From contig NZ_LUUI01000161.1 in assembly GCF_001644015.1 (NCBI RefSeq), positions 21,922-85,921 on the forward strand: DNA of 64,000 nucleotides. Reading direction: 5' to 3'. Source of the stretch: Methylomonas lenta. Its GTDB lineage: Bacteria > Pseudomonadota > Gammaproteobacteria > Methylococcales > Methylomonadaceae. The position numbers and the translations under genes were made by a program. The notes beneath the pieces are model-generated. The model worked only from the letters and a program-made list of their open reading frames with translations. It was not told the origin of the DNA and did no database searches. Positions 56,430 through 64,000 of the stretch are shown piece by piece (the stretch's first letter is position 1; the number at the start of each line of letters is the position of its first letter).

Positions 56430-56963
56430 CTATTTCTTCTTAGCTTCTTTACGGGCGACATATTCATCAGCAAGCCTTACACCTTTACCCTTATATGGCT
56501 CAGGTGGACGAAAAGCGCGGATTTCTGAGGCAACTTGACCGACTTTTTGTTTGTCGCTGCCTTTTACGTGCAATTCTGTTTGAGATGCTAGTTCGACCAC
56601 AACACCTTCTGGAACTACATACTCAACAGGATTTGAGTAACCCAAGGAAAGTGTTAATAAATTATCTTTAACTTGAGCTCTATAACCAACACCTACAAGA
56701 AGCATTTTTTTGACGAACCCTTCAGAAACACCTTTAACCATGTTGTTAATTGATGCTCGCGCAGTACCAGCGTAAGCTTTGGCGTTTTTCGATTCAGAAT
56801 CCCAGCTAACTTTAATTTCATCAGGCTGTATGTCTAATTTGATAGCTTCATGTAAACCAAAACTCAATTCACCTAGCTTACCTTTAACAACCATCCTGCT
56901 ACCGTCTAACTTGACATCTACACCTGATGGTACGGTGATAGGCGCATTTGCTACTCGTGACAT
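56430..56963 (-). CDS. rplF: 50S ribosomal protein L6
   Basis: A 177-residue protein with duplicated L6 folds and the conserved C terminus PEPYKGKGVRLADEYVARKEAKKK. It lies near the GTPase-associated centre. 16 nt gap to rpsH. Confidence 0.96.
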   Translation of the reverse strand: MSRVANAPITVPSGVDVKLDGSRMVVKGKLGELSFGLHEAIKLDIQPDEIKVSWDSESKNAKAYAGTARASINNMVKGVSEGFVKKMLLVGVGYRAQVKDNLLTLSLGYSNPVEYVVPEGVVVELASQTELHVKGSDKQKVGQVASEIRAFRPPEPYKGKGVRLADEYVARKEAKKK

Positions 56964-56979
56964 AATATCTCCTCAACTT

Positions 56980-57375
56980 TTAGCAAACAGTGCATATCAC
57001 TTCACCACCGTGCCCATTTGCACGCGCAGCTCGATCTGTCATAACACCGTTGGAGGTTGAAACAATTGCGATACCCAATCCACCTAAAACTTTAGGCAAT
57101 TCATCTTTGGACTTGTAGATACGCAAACCAGGTCGGCTTACACGTTTAACCTTATCAATAACCGGCACACCATTGAAATATTTTAAATCAACAGTCATTT
57201 CCATATGATTGCCATTGGCTTCAGTTTTAAAGTCAGAAATATAACCCTCTTCTTTTAAAACCTTAGCGATTGCCATCTTAAGTTTCGAAGAAGGCATCTT
57301 CACATTTTTTTTACCTGCAGATTGACCGTTTCTTATTCTGGTCAGCATATCTGCAATTGGATCTGTCATACTCAT
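56980..57375 (-). CDS. rpsH: 30S ribosomal protein S8
   Basis: A 131-residue central-domain protein with [18 protein letters not shown] and the C-terminal [26 protein letters not shown]. In E. coli it represses the spc genes by binding mRNA near rplE; I did not verify a site here. Confidence 0.96.
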   Translation of the reverse strand: MSMTDPIADMLTRIRNGQSAGKKNVKMPSSKLKMAIAKVLKEEGYISDFKTEANGNHMEMTVDLKYFNGVPVIDKVKRVSRPGLRIYKSKDELPKVLGGLGIAIVSTSNGVMTDRAARANGHGGEVICTVC

Positions 57376-57405
57376 TTTATAACTCCAAATACGTAAGGAA
57401 CAATA

Positions 57406-57711
57406 TTACCAGCTAGCCTTAGTGACACCAGGCACGTCGCCGCGCATTGTTGCTTCTCTTAACTTATTGCGACTCAAGCCAAATTTACGGTAGTAACCGT
57501 GTGGGCGACCTGTCAAATTACATCTATTACGTAATCTTGATTTACTAGAGTCTCTTGGCAACTTTTGTAGTTGGAGTTGAGCATTTTCTCTATCTTCAAA
57601 AGATGTATTAGGTGATCTAATTGCTTCTTTTAAGACATCCCTTTTTGTTTGGTATTTTTTTATTAGTTTTGCGCGCTTAACTTCACGAGCAATCATAGAT
57701 TTCTTGGCCAT
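57406..57711 (-). CDS. rpsN: 30S ribosomal protein S14
   Basis: A 101-residue protein of the long, zinc-free form (no CxxC), with the ending [41 protein letters not shown]. 11 nt after rplE. Confidence 0.96.
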   Translation of the reverse strand: MAKKSMIAREVKRAKLIKKYQTKRDVLKEAIRSPNTSFEDRENAQLQLQKLPRDSSKSRLRNRCNLTGRPHGYYRKFGLSRNKLREATMRGDVPGVTKASW

Positions 57712-57722
57712 ATTCTTCGCCC

Positions 57723-58262
57723 TTAATTCTTGAATGGAAAATTGAATTGCTTTAACAACGCTAAACCTTCATCATCGGTACTAGCTGTCGTTGTGATACA
57801 AATATCCATACCACGAAGCGCATCAATTTTATCGTAGTCTATCTCGGGGAAGATAATCTGCTCTTTAACACCCATAGAATAGTTTCCACGACCATCAAAA
57901 CTTTTAGGGCTCATGCCTCTAAAGTCACGAATTCGAGGAATTGCGATTGTAATCAGACGATCAAAAAATTCATACATTTTCGCGCCGCGCAATGTAACTT
58001 TGCAGCCAATCGGCATATCATCACGAATTTTAAATCCAGCTATTGATTTTCTTGACAGAGTTACAACGGCTTTTTGGCCTGCGATTTTTTCCATATCTGC
58101 AATTGCAGACTGCAAAATCTTTTTATCTGCAATTGCTTCACCAACACCCATATTAATGGTTATTTTTGTCAGTTTTGGCACTTGCATAATTGATTTATAA
58201 GCAAATTTCTCCAGCATAACTGGAACAATTTCATTTTTATATTTAGCTTCTAGTCTTGCCAT
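57723..58262 (-). CDS. rplE: 50S ribosomal protein L5
   Basis: A 179-residue 5S rRNA-binding protein with [54 protein letters not shown] and [22 protein letters not shown]. Normal length. Confidence 0.96.
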   Translation of the reverse strand: MARLEAKYKNEIVPVMLEKFAYKSIMQVPKLTKITINMGVGEAIADKKILQSAIADMEKIAGQKAVVTLSRKSIAGFKIRDDMPIGCKVTLRGAKMYEFFDRLITIAIPRIRDFRGMSPKSFDGRGNYSMGVKEQIIFPEIDYDKIDALRGMDICITTTASTDDEGLALLKQFNFPFKN

Positions 58263-58274
58263 AGCAATATTACC

Positions 58275-58592
58275 TTATAGACCGACAACATCATTTGTTG
58301 ATTTAAAAAATCTGACTTTTTTTCCATCTTCCAGAATTCTAAACCCAACACGATCTGCTTTTTTAGTCTTAGGATTGAATAAAGCCACGTTAGAAATATC
58401 AATGGGCATATTTTTATCCACAATGCCACCAGACACACCCATATTCGGGTTGCCTTTTTGGTGTTTTTTCACTGTGTTTATGCCTTCAACTAATATTTTC
58501 TGTTCGTTTACAATTTTACTGACTTTCCCTAACTTTCCTTTATCTTTCCCTACAATAACGATTATTTCATCGCCTTGTTTTATTTTCTGCAT
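58275..58592 (-). CDS. rplX: 50S ribosomal protein L24
   Basis: A 105-residue assembly-initiator protein with a KOW motif at the N terminus ([21 protein letters not shown]) and [21 protein letters not shown]. Normal length. Confidence 0.95.
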   Translation of the reverse strand: MQKIKQGDEIIVIVGKDKGKLGKVSKIVNEQKILVEGINTVKKHQKGNPNMGVSGGIVDKNMPIDISNVALFNPKTKKADRVGFRILEDGKKVRFFKSTNDVVGL

Positions 58593-58607
58593 ATTGGCAC
58601 CTAATAT

Positions 58608-58976
58608 TTAAAGAACTTCAGGAGCGAGAGAGATAATTTTCATAAATTTATCACCTCTTAATTCTCTCGTTACTGGCCCAAATATACGGGTGCCAAGTGG
58701 TTGAAGTTGGTTATTTAAAATAACTGCTGCATTACCATCGAATCTAATGATAGATCCGTCAGCTCTACGAATACCTTTGCGGGTTCTTACTACTAAAGCA
58801 TTGTATACATCGCCTTTTTTTACCCGGGTGCGAGGCATCGCATCTTTAATGCTTACCTTTATTATATCGCCAATCCCAGCGTAGCGTCTGTGTGACCCAC
58901 CCAATACTTTGATACACATGACCTTTTTTGCACCGCTATTATCGGCAACGTCAAGGCTAGTTTGCATCTGAATCAT
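58608..58976 (-). CDS. rplN: 50S ribosomal protein L14
   Basis: A 122-residue protein with [28 protein letters not shown] and the C-terminal [24 protein letters not shown]. In E. coli it is the first gene of the spc operon; here only 25 nt separate it from rpsQ, with no visible promoter, so S10 and spc genes are probably one transcript. Confidence 0.96.
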   Translation of the reverse strand: MIQMQTSLDVADNSGAKKVMCIKVLGGSHRRYAGIGDIIKVSIKDAMPRTRVKKGDVYNALVVRTRKGIRRADGSIIRFDGNAAVILNNQLQPLGTRIFGPVTRELRGDKFMKIISLAPEVL

Positions 58977-59001
58977 TTTAAATTCCCAACTATATGTTTA
59001 A

Positions 59002-59265
59002 TTACTTATTAGAAGCGTTTAATACTTCTACTAATTTGAATGTCTTGTTTTTTGAAAATGGTCTGCAAGAGGTAATCGATACGATATCACCTTCTTGACA
59101 TTGATTATTCTCATCATGAACCAAGAGCTTTGTTGAGCGCTTGATATATTTACCATAGACAGGATGCTTAACTAAGCGCTCCACTAAAACAGAGACACTT
59201 TTATCCATTTTATTACTTACAACACGACCAGTAACGGTACGGATTTTCGCAGTATTTTCATTCAT
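59002..59265 (-). CDS. rpsQ: 30S ribosomal protein S17
   Basis: An 87-residue 16S-binding protein of OB fold: [47 protein letters not shown] 59265 is preferred because rpmC ends at 59267; a longer frame would overlap it. Confidence 0.95.
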   Translation of the reverse strand: MNENTAKIRTVTGRVVSNKMDKSVSVLVERLVKHPVYGKYIKRSTKLLVHDENNQCQEGDIVSITSCRPFSKNKTFKLVEVLNASNK

Positions 59266-59266
59266 C

Positions 59267-59458
59267 TTAGACTCTCGCCATTTCACTTAAAACAGTATTA
59301 ATCCTGGCAATATCTCGCCTTACTTGTTTTACTTGACTGGACTTAACAAGTTGACCTGTGCCTTTTTGCATTCTCAGGTTGAACTGCTCACGTGCAAGTT
59401 CCAAAAGACTGCCTAATAACTCTTCTTTTGTTTTACTTCTTAATTCTGTAGCTTTCAT
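59267..59458 (-). CDS. rpmC: 50S ribosomal protein L29
   Basis: A 63-residue two-helix protein at the exit tunnel ([21 protein letters not shown], then [18 protein letters not shown]). Its start overlaps the rplP stop by one base, and rpsQ starts 1 nt after its stop. Confidence 0.95.
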   Translation of the reverse strand: MKATELRSKTKEELLGSLLELAREQFNLRMQKGTGQLVKSSQVKQVRRDIARINTVLSEMARV

Positions 59459-59871
59459 TACATTATGGTCCGTGCAGAAAAGGTTGTTTTGACTGGAAGC
59501 TTAGCAGCAGCCAAGGTGAAAGCTTCACGGGCTAATTCTTCTGATACGCCTTCAATCTCGAATAACATAGTTCCAGGTTTAATTTGCGCTACCCAGTATT
59601 CAACGCTACCCTTACCTTTACCCATACGAACTTCTAATGGTTTTTTCGTGATTGGCTTGTCAGGGAATACCCGAATCCAGATTTTACCGCCCCGTTTTAC
59701 ATGTCGACTAATCGCTCTACGCGCTGCCTCTATTTGACGGGCGGTCATTCTACCACGACTTACCGATTTTAAACCATACTCACCGAAACTAACGGATGAA
59801 CCGCGAAGCGCAGTACCGTTATTTCTTCCAGTATGTTGTTTTCTAAATTTTGTTCTTTTTGGCTGAAGCAT
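59458..59871 (-). CDS. rplP: 50S ribosomal protein L16
   Basis: A 137-residue protein near the peptidyl-transferase centre with [46 protein letters not shown] and the [19 protein letters not shown] block. Translationally coupled to rpmC. Confidence 0.96.
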   Translation of the reverse strand: MLQPKRTKFRKQHTGRNNGTALRGSSVSFGEYGLKSVSRGRMTARQIEAARRAISRHVKRGGKIWIRVFPDKPITKKPLEVRMGKGKGSVEYWVAQIKPGTMLFEIEGVSEELAREAFTLAAAKLPVKTTFSARTIM

Positions 59872-59887
59872 TGTCTTATTCCTTCAA

Positions 59888-60559
59888 CTATTTTTTAGAA
59901 TCAGAGTTCAATGAGGCAGTATGAGCATCAACATCAAATACTTCACCTTTGAAAATCCAAACCTTAATACCAATAATACCGTATGTAGTTTTGGCCTCGG
60001 CAGTACCGTAGTCGATATCAGCACGTAGTGTATGCAGAGGTACCCTACCTTCTCTATACCATTCCGTGCGGGCAATTTCTGCACCGTTGAGTCGACCACC
60101 GACTGTAATTTTGATGCCTTCAGCACCTAAACGCATAGTATTTGTAACCGCACGTTTCATAGCTCTGCGATACATAATACGTTTTTCAAGCTGCTGAGCG
60201 ATGCTTTCTGCAACCAGGTAAGCATCAAGCTCAGGTTTTCTTATTTCTTCAACATTTACTTGAACTGGCACACCCATAATGGCTGAGATTTTTTGTCTCA
60301 AAACATCAATATCCTCGCCTTTTTTTCCTATAACGATGCCTGGACGAGCGGTATGTACAGTTATATTTGCGTTATTGGCAGGACGGTTGATCTGGATTCT
60401 ACTCACAGAAGCATGCGCCAATTTTTTTCTTATGTATTCACGAACCTTTAAATCCTGCAGCAAGAGAACAGGATAGTTCTGGCTATTTGCATACCATCTA
60501 GAAGTCCAATCTTTAACTATCCCGAGACGTATGCCCGTGGGATGAACCTTTTGACCCAT
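59888..60559 (-). CDS. rpsC: 30S ribosomal protein S3
   Basis: A 223-residue protein with [18 protein letters not shown], a type II KH domain ([19 protein letters not shown], GxxG motif) and [32 protein letters not shown]. Slightly shorter at the C terminus than in E. coli (233). Confidence 0.96.
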   Translation of the reverse strand: MGQKVHPTGIRLGIVKDWTSRWYANSQNYPVLLLQDLKVREYIRKKLAHASVSRIQINRPANNANITVHTARPGIVIGKKGEDIDVLRQKISAIMGVPVQVNVEEIRKPELDAYLVAESIAQQLEKRIMYRRAMKRAVTNTMRLGAEGIKITVGGRLNGAEIARTEWYREGRVPLHTLRADIDYGTAEAKTTYGIIGIKVWIFKGEVFDVDAHTASLNSDSKK

Positions 60560-60569
60560 TTTATACCTC

Positions 60570-60902
60570 TCAGCTTTCAGCTACTTTAATTGTTATATGA
60601 CAAGTTCTTTTTAAAATGTGATTAGCGCGGCCTTTCGCTCTAGCACTAATTCTTTTTAATGTTCTAGCTTCGTTTACAAACACTGTAGATACTTTTAATT
60701 CATCTACATCCGCACTTTCATTGTGCTCTGCATTCGCAATTGCCGACTCTAAAACTTTTTTAATGATACCTGCCGCTTTTTTTGAACTGAAAGTCAGGAT
60801 ATTTAGGGCTTTATCAACGGGTAGCCCACGTATTTGATCACCAACTAATCTTGCTTTTTGTGCCGATAAAGGCGCATTACTTAATTTTGCTGAAATTTCC
60901 AT
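60570..60902 (-). CDS. rplV: 50S ribosomal protein L22
   Basis: A 110-residue exit-tunnel protein with [24 protein letters not shown] and the tunnel hairpin [26 protein letters not shown]. 8 nt after rpsS. Confidence 0.96.
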   Translation of the reverse strand: MEISAKLSNAPLSAQKARLVGDQIRGLPVDKALNILTFSSKKAAGIIKKVLESAIANAEHNESADVDELKVSTVFVNEARTLKRISARAKGRANHILKRTCHITIKVAES

Positions 60903-60910
60903 ATCTACTC

Positions 60911-61183
60911 CTATCTTGATTTCTTATCTACAATATGGCCTTTATAAGTTCTTGTAGGAGAAAATTCACCTAACTTATGACCAACCATGTTTTCTGAGAT
61001 CAAAACGGGAACATGCTGCTTGCCATTGTGCACAGCTATGGTCAGACCCAACATATCAGGACTAATCATGGATCTTCTTGACCAAGTTTTAATCGGTTTC
61101 CGATTATTTACTCTCACCGCTTCTTCAACTTTCTTCAGCAGGTGATGATCAATAAATGGACCTTTTTTAATTGAACGCGGCAC
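60911..61183 (-). CDS. rpsS: 30S ribosomal protein S19
   Basis: A 90-residue head protein with [45 protein letters not shown] and the C-terminal [16 protein letters not shown]. Confidence 0.96.
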   Translation of the reverse strand: MPRSIKKGPFIDHHLLKKVEEAVRVNNRKPIKTWSRRSMISPDMLGLTIAVHNGKQHVPVLISENMVGHKLGEFSPTRTYKGHIVDKKSR

Positions 61184-61195
61184 GAGTAATACCTC

Positions 61196-62023
61196 TTATT
61201 TTTGCTTACGGCGTCTAACAATCATATTGTTAGTACGTTTATTTTTACGAGTTTTGTAACCTTTTGCTGGTGTACCCCAAGGTGATACAGGATGTCTACC
61301 ACCAGAAGTTCTACCTTCACCACCACCATGAGGATGATCTACAGGGTTCATAGCGACACCTCTTACAGTTGGTCGCACTCCTCTCCAGCGCTTAGCGCCT
61401 GCTTTACCCAAGGAAATAAGGTTATGCTCTGAGTTTGATACCTCACCAACAACACCTTTACAATCAGCCATAACCTTGCGCATTTCACCTGAACGTAACC
61501 TAATCGTTACGTAGGCACCATCTTTTGCAACTAATTGTACTGAAGTGCCGGCGCTACGTGCAATTTGAGCACCTTTGCCTGGCTTAAGCTCCACACAATG
61601 TACTGTTGCACCCAATGGCATATTACGCAATGGCATGCAGTTTCCAGGTTTTACCGGTGTAACTTCACCGCTTAAAATCTCCTGACCAACGATCGCGCCC
61701 TTTGGTGCAATGATGTATTTTCTCTCGCCATCTTTATACAAGATTAAGGCAATGTTTGCCGTTCTATTCGGATCGTATTCCAATCTTTCAATAACGCCAG
61801 GGATATCAATTTTATTGCGCTTAAAGTCAATAATTCGATAGAACTTTTTATGCCCACCACCAATATGCCTGGTAGTTATACGACCAGTATTATTACGACC
61901 GCCAGATCTACTGTTTTTGTCCAGTAGTTGCGCAAATGGCTTACCCTTATGCAAATCATTATTTTGTACGCGCACTACAAACCGAGAACCCGGAGATGTC
62001 GGTTTTGATTTTAGAATAGCCAT
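61196..62023 (-). CDS. rplB: 50S ribosomal protein L2
   Basis: A 275-residue protein at the subunit interface, required for peptidyl transfer. Conserved [11 protein letters not shown]-type segment ([20 protein letters not shown]) and C-terminal [28 protein letters not shown] with the essential His. Normal length. Confidence 0.96.
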   Translation of the reverse strand: MAILKSKPTSPGSRFVVRVQNNDLHKGKPFAQLLDKNSRSGGRNNTGRITTRHIGGGHKKFYRIIDFKRNKIDIPGVIERLEYDPNRTANIALILYKDGERKYIIAPKGAIVGQEILSGEVTPVKPGNCMPLRNMPLGATVHCVELKPGKGAQIARSAGTSVQLVAKDGAYVTIRLRSGEMRKVMADCKGVVGEVSNSEHNLISLGKAGAKRWRGVRPTVRGVAMNPVDHPHGGGEGRTSGGRHPVSPWGTPAKGYKTRKNKRTNNMIVRRRKQK

Positions 62024-62053
62024 GCTGCCCTACCGCTCCTATTGACCTTTAAC

Positions 62054-62353
62054 TTATGCTGTTGCTAATTCAATGCTATAACCAGACTGCAATTTGACAT
62101 ATGCCTTTTTCCAGTCTGATCGCTTACCCAATGAACGTCCAAAACGCTTAACTTTACCCTTAACATTAAGTACGCGTACGGAGTCGACTTTCACATCGAA
62201 CATCAACTCAACAGCGTTCTTCACCTGTAATTTTGTTGCTGACTTTGTCACTTTAAATACAAATTGATTGCTTGTATCTGCAACAGTTGCACTTTTTTCT
62301 GAAATAATTGGCGATGTCAAAACACCTGCCAATTTAACTTGTTGAATGCTCAT
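62054..62353 (-). CDS. rplW: 50S ribosomal protein L23
   Basis: A 99-residue exit-tunnel protein that also docks trigger factor and SRP; VLTSPIISEKSATVADTSNQFVF and KVKRFGRSLGKRSDWKKAYVKL are conserved. Its start overlaps the rplD stop by 4 nt (ATGA). Confidence 0.96.
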   Translation of the reverse strand: MSIQQVKLAGVLTSPIISEKSATVADTSNQFVFKVTKSATKLQVKNAVELMFDVKVDSVRVLNVKGKVKRFGRSLGKRSDWKKAYVKLQSGYSIELATA

Positions 62354-62964
62354 GCTAAGCGCTCCTCAATAAGTTTTAAAGCGGCAGTAGTTGCAATTAC
62401 CATATCAGCCGAGACTAAAGATACTGGATCAACACTGGTTGAAGTAACCACTGCAATGTAAGGTAAATTTCTTGCCGCTAAAATAAGATTCTCATTTAGC
62501 TCATCAATGACAATCAATATACGCTTAGCATCGATGTCTTTTATTTTTGCTAAAAATTCTTTCGTTTTAGGTGTATTCGGCAAAATATCATCGCAGATAG
62601 CGATTCTTTCTTGTCTTAACAATTCTGAAAAAATTGAACGCACACCAACTTTGTACATTTTTTTATTTAACTTTTGATCATATGATCTAGGTTGAGCAGC
62701 AAAAGTAACCCCACCAGTACGCCAAATTGGACTTCTAGTGGTGCCCGCTCTCGCACGCCCCGTACCTTTTTGTCGAAAAGGTTTTGCTCCGCCACCACTC
62801 ACTGCAGAACGATTTTTTTGTGCTTTTGTGCCGGCTCTTGCTGCTGCCATATATTTGACAACTAACTGGTGGACTAATGTTTCATTAAAGTCCTGTCCAA
62901 ACACAGATTCAGAAACACTCAATGCAGAGCTCTGATTGCTGATTGCAGGTATTTGCAGAGTCAT
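62350..62964 (-). CDS. rplD: 50S ribosomal protein L4
   Basis: A 204-residue protein with the extended tunnel loop (GTKAQKNRSAVSGGGAKPFRQKGTGRARAGTTRSPIWRTGG). In E. coli it represses the S10 operon via the leader upstream of rpsJ, which lies beyond this window. Confidence 0.96.
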   Translation of the reverse strand: MTLQIPAISNQSSALSVSESVFGQDFNETLVHQLVVKYMAAARAGTKAQKNRSAVSGGGAKPFRQKGTGRARAGTTRSPIWRTGGVTFAAQPRSYDQKLNKKMYKVGVRSIFSELLRQERIAICDDILPNTPKTKEFLAKIKDIDAKRILIVIDELNENLILAARNLPYIAVVTSTSVDPVSLVSADMVIATTAALKLIEERLA

Positions 62965-62967
62965 ATC

Positions 62968-63618
62968 TTAACCTTTATTTTTCATTTTCACTGCCGGGGT
63001 AATGATAACATCACCTCCCTTAGCACCAGGAACAGCACCTTTAACCAAAATCAAGTTTCTATCTGCATCTACAGCATGGATAGTTAGATTTTGAGTAGTG
63101 GTTTTCACCGCCCCCATATGCCCGCACATTTTTTTACCTTTAAATACGCGACCCGGCGTTTGGTTCATACCCGTCGAACCTGGCACCCTGTGAGAACGCG
63201 AATTACCATGGGTTGCGTCTTGCATGCTGAAATTATATCGTTTAACAGTACCGGCAAAACCTTTACCAATACTAGTACCTGATACATCAATAATTTGACC
63301 AGCTTCAAAAACATTTACACTCAGCTCTGAACCAGCAGACAATTCAACGCCTTCATCGTCTTTCAATCTGAATTCCCACAAGCCACGTCCAGCAGTCACA
63401 TTTGCCGCAGCATAGTGCCCTGCCATTGCTTTGCTAACTTTCGAAGACTTTACATCACCTGCCGCTACCTGAATCGCCCGATAGCCATCGTTTTCAACAT
63501 CTTTTACTTGAATGACACGATTTGAATCGATATGCAACACTGTAACTGGCACTGATGTACCATCTTCACAAAATATACGGGTCATACCACATTTACGACC
63601 AACAAGACCTATTGACAT
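62968..63618 (-). CDS. rplC: 50S ribosomal protein L3
   Basis: A 216-residue early-assembly protein with [51 protein letters not shown] (the Gln here is the PrmB methylation site in E. coli). It lies 30 nt after rpsJ. Confidence 0.96.
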   Translation of the reverse strand: MSIGLVGRKCGMTRIFCEDGTSVPVTVLHIDSNRVIQVKDVENDGYRAIQVAAGDVKSSKVSKAMAGHYAAANVTAGRGLWEFRLKDDEGVELSAGSELSVNVFEAGQIIDVSGTSIGKGFAGTVKRYNFSMQDATHGNSRSHRVPGSTGMNQTPGRVFKGKKMCGHMGAVKTTTQNLTIHAVDADRNLILVKGAVPGAKGGDVIITPAVKMKNKG

Positions 63619-63648
63619 CTGCCAATTCCTCTAATTATTTTCTAGCTA

Positions 63649-63960
63649 TTATTTAAGCTTAATTTGAACATCAACCCCAGCCGCAAGATCCAACTTCATC
63701 AATGCGTCAACGGTTTTTTCGGTAGGCTCTACAATATCAAGCAACCTTTTATAAGTTCTCAACTCATACTGATCACGCGCGTCTTTATTAACGTGCGGTG
63801 AAATCAGTATAGTAAAGCGTTCTTTTCTAGTTGGCAGCGGAATAGGACCTTTTACTTGTGCTCCTGTTCTTTTCGCTGTCTCAACAATTTCACCCGCCGA
63901 TTGATCGATCAATTTGTGATCAAATGCTTTCAATTGGATTCGGATTGTTTGATTAGCCAT
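63649..63960 (-). CDS. rpsJ: 30S ribosomal protein S10 (NusE)
   Basis: A 103-residue protein that is also the antitermination factor NusE. Conserved [50 protein letters not shown] and [21 protein letters not shown]. It begins the S10 set; only 40 nt lie upstream in the window, so the leader and promoter are not visible. Confidence 0.97.
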   Translation of the reverse strand: MANQTIRIQLKAFDHKLIDQSAGEIVETAKRTGAQVKGPIPLPTRKERFTILISPHVNKDARDQYELRTYKRLLDIVEPTEKTVDALMKLDLAAGVDVQIKLK

Positions 63961-64000
63961 CTTTTTTACTCAATAATTGAAGCAACAACACCCGCACCAA

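Noticed and set aside
1-64000. CRISPR arrays, rRNA genes, prophage or transposase genes
   Set aside because: None is visible: no regularly spaced direct repeats, no 16S/23S segments and no transposase motifs.

Overview
The window looks like a chromosomal segment of a gammaproteobacterial methanotroph or methylotroph of the Methylococcales type. Two tandem methylene-tetrahydromethanopterin dehydrogenase genes (16345-18208) point to H4MPT-linked formaldehyde oxidation. A SoxYZ-like carrier and zinc hydrolase of the quinoprotein relay type (8970-10738) point to PQQ-dehydrogenase physiology. The trmJ/suhB/iscR order and the complete S10-spc-alpha ribosomal cluster fit a gammaproteobacterium. The genus is inferred, not shown.

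Layout. 1-450: a PilZ c-di-GMP receptor. 450-11276: one long minus-strand run (def, zinc hydrolase, SoxYZ-like carrier, DUF2845 protein, cysC, DHH phosphoesterase, small secreted protein, a giant VanZ/O-antigen-ligase membrane protein, rapA) with mostly short gaps. 11455-11799: a plus-strand secreted precursor that resembles HvfA-type RiPP metallophores. 11849-15360: trmJ-cysE-iscR-(nifS-like desulfurase)-iscA on the minus strand, with a readable IscR-type promoter ahead of iscR and suhB divergent. 16345-18208: the tandem mtdB pair. 18209-22799: an accessory-looking stretch with a MITE-like repeat, a LysR regulator, two methyltransferases, a secreted beta-propeller protein and a dispersed repeat. 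23001-25745: a GacA-like regulator, proS and rubredoxin.

25955-34923: an Anbu-type proteasome neighbourhood on the minus strand: two Anbu paralogues, a circularly permuted ATP-grasp protein, an alpha-E protein, a 1093-residue transglutaminase/DUF2126 protein, and a protein with a 4-hydroxyphenylpyruvate-dioxygenase-like fold and an apparent His-His-Glu metal triad. 35032-42735: a membrane protein with a novel repeated motif, zwf, aqpZ, a lipoprotein, yajQ, an ATP-grasp-like protein and a Pit phosphate transporter. 42922-50358: a Na/Pi cotransporter with a small coiled-coil partner, a HerA-like ATPase (DUF853), a PEP-CTERM-type surface protein with a candidate sigma-54 promoter, a phosphomannomutase and an Ala/Lys/Pro-rich secreted protein. 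50461-63960: tRNA-Thr and the complete ribosomal protein cluster from rpsJ to rplQ on the minus strand, which looks more AT-rich by eye than the rest.

The strongest leads are the Anbu cluster with an HPPD-like enzyme, the orphan HvfA-like precursor, the cysC-DHH pair as a possible PAPS/pAp module beside polysaccharide polymerisation, and the sigma-54 plus repeated upstream element at the PEP-CTERM gene.
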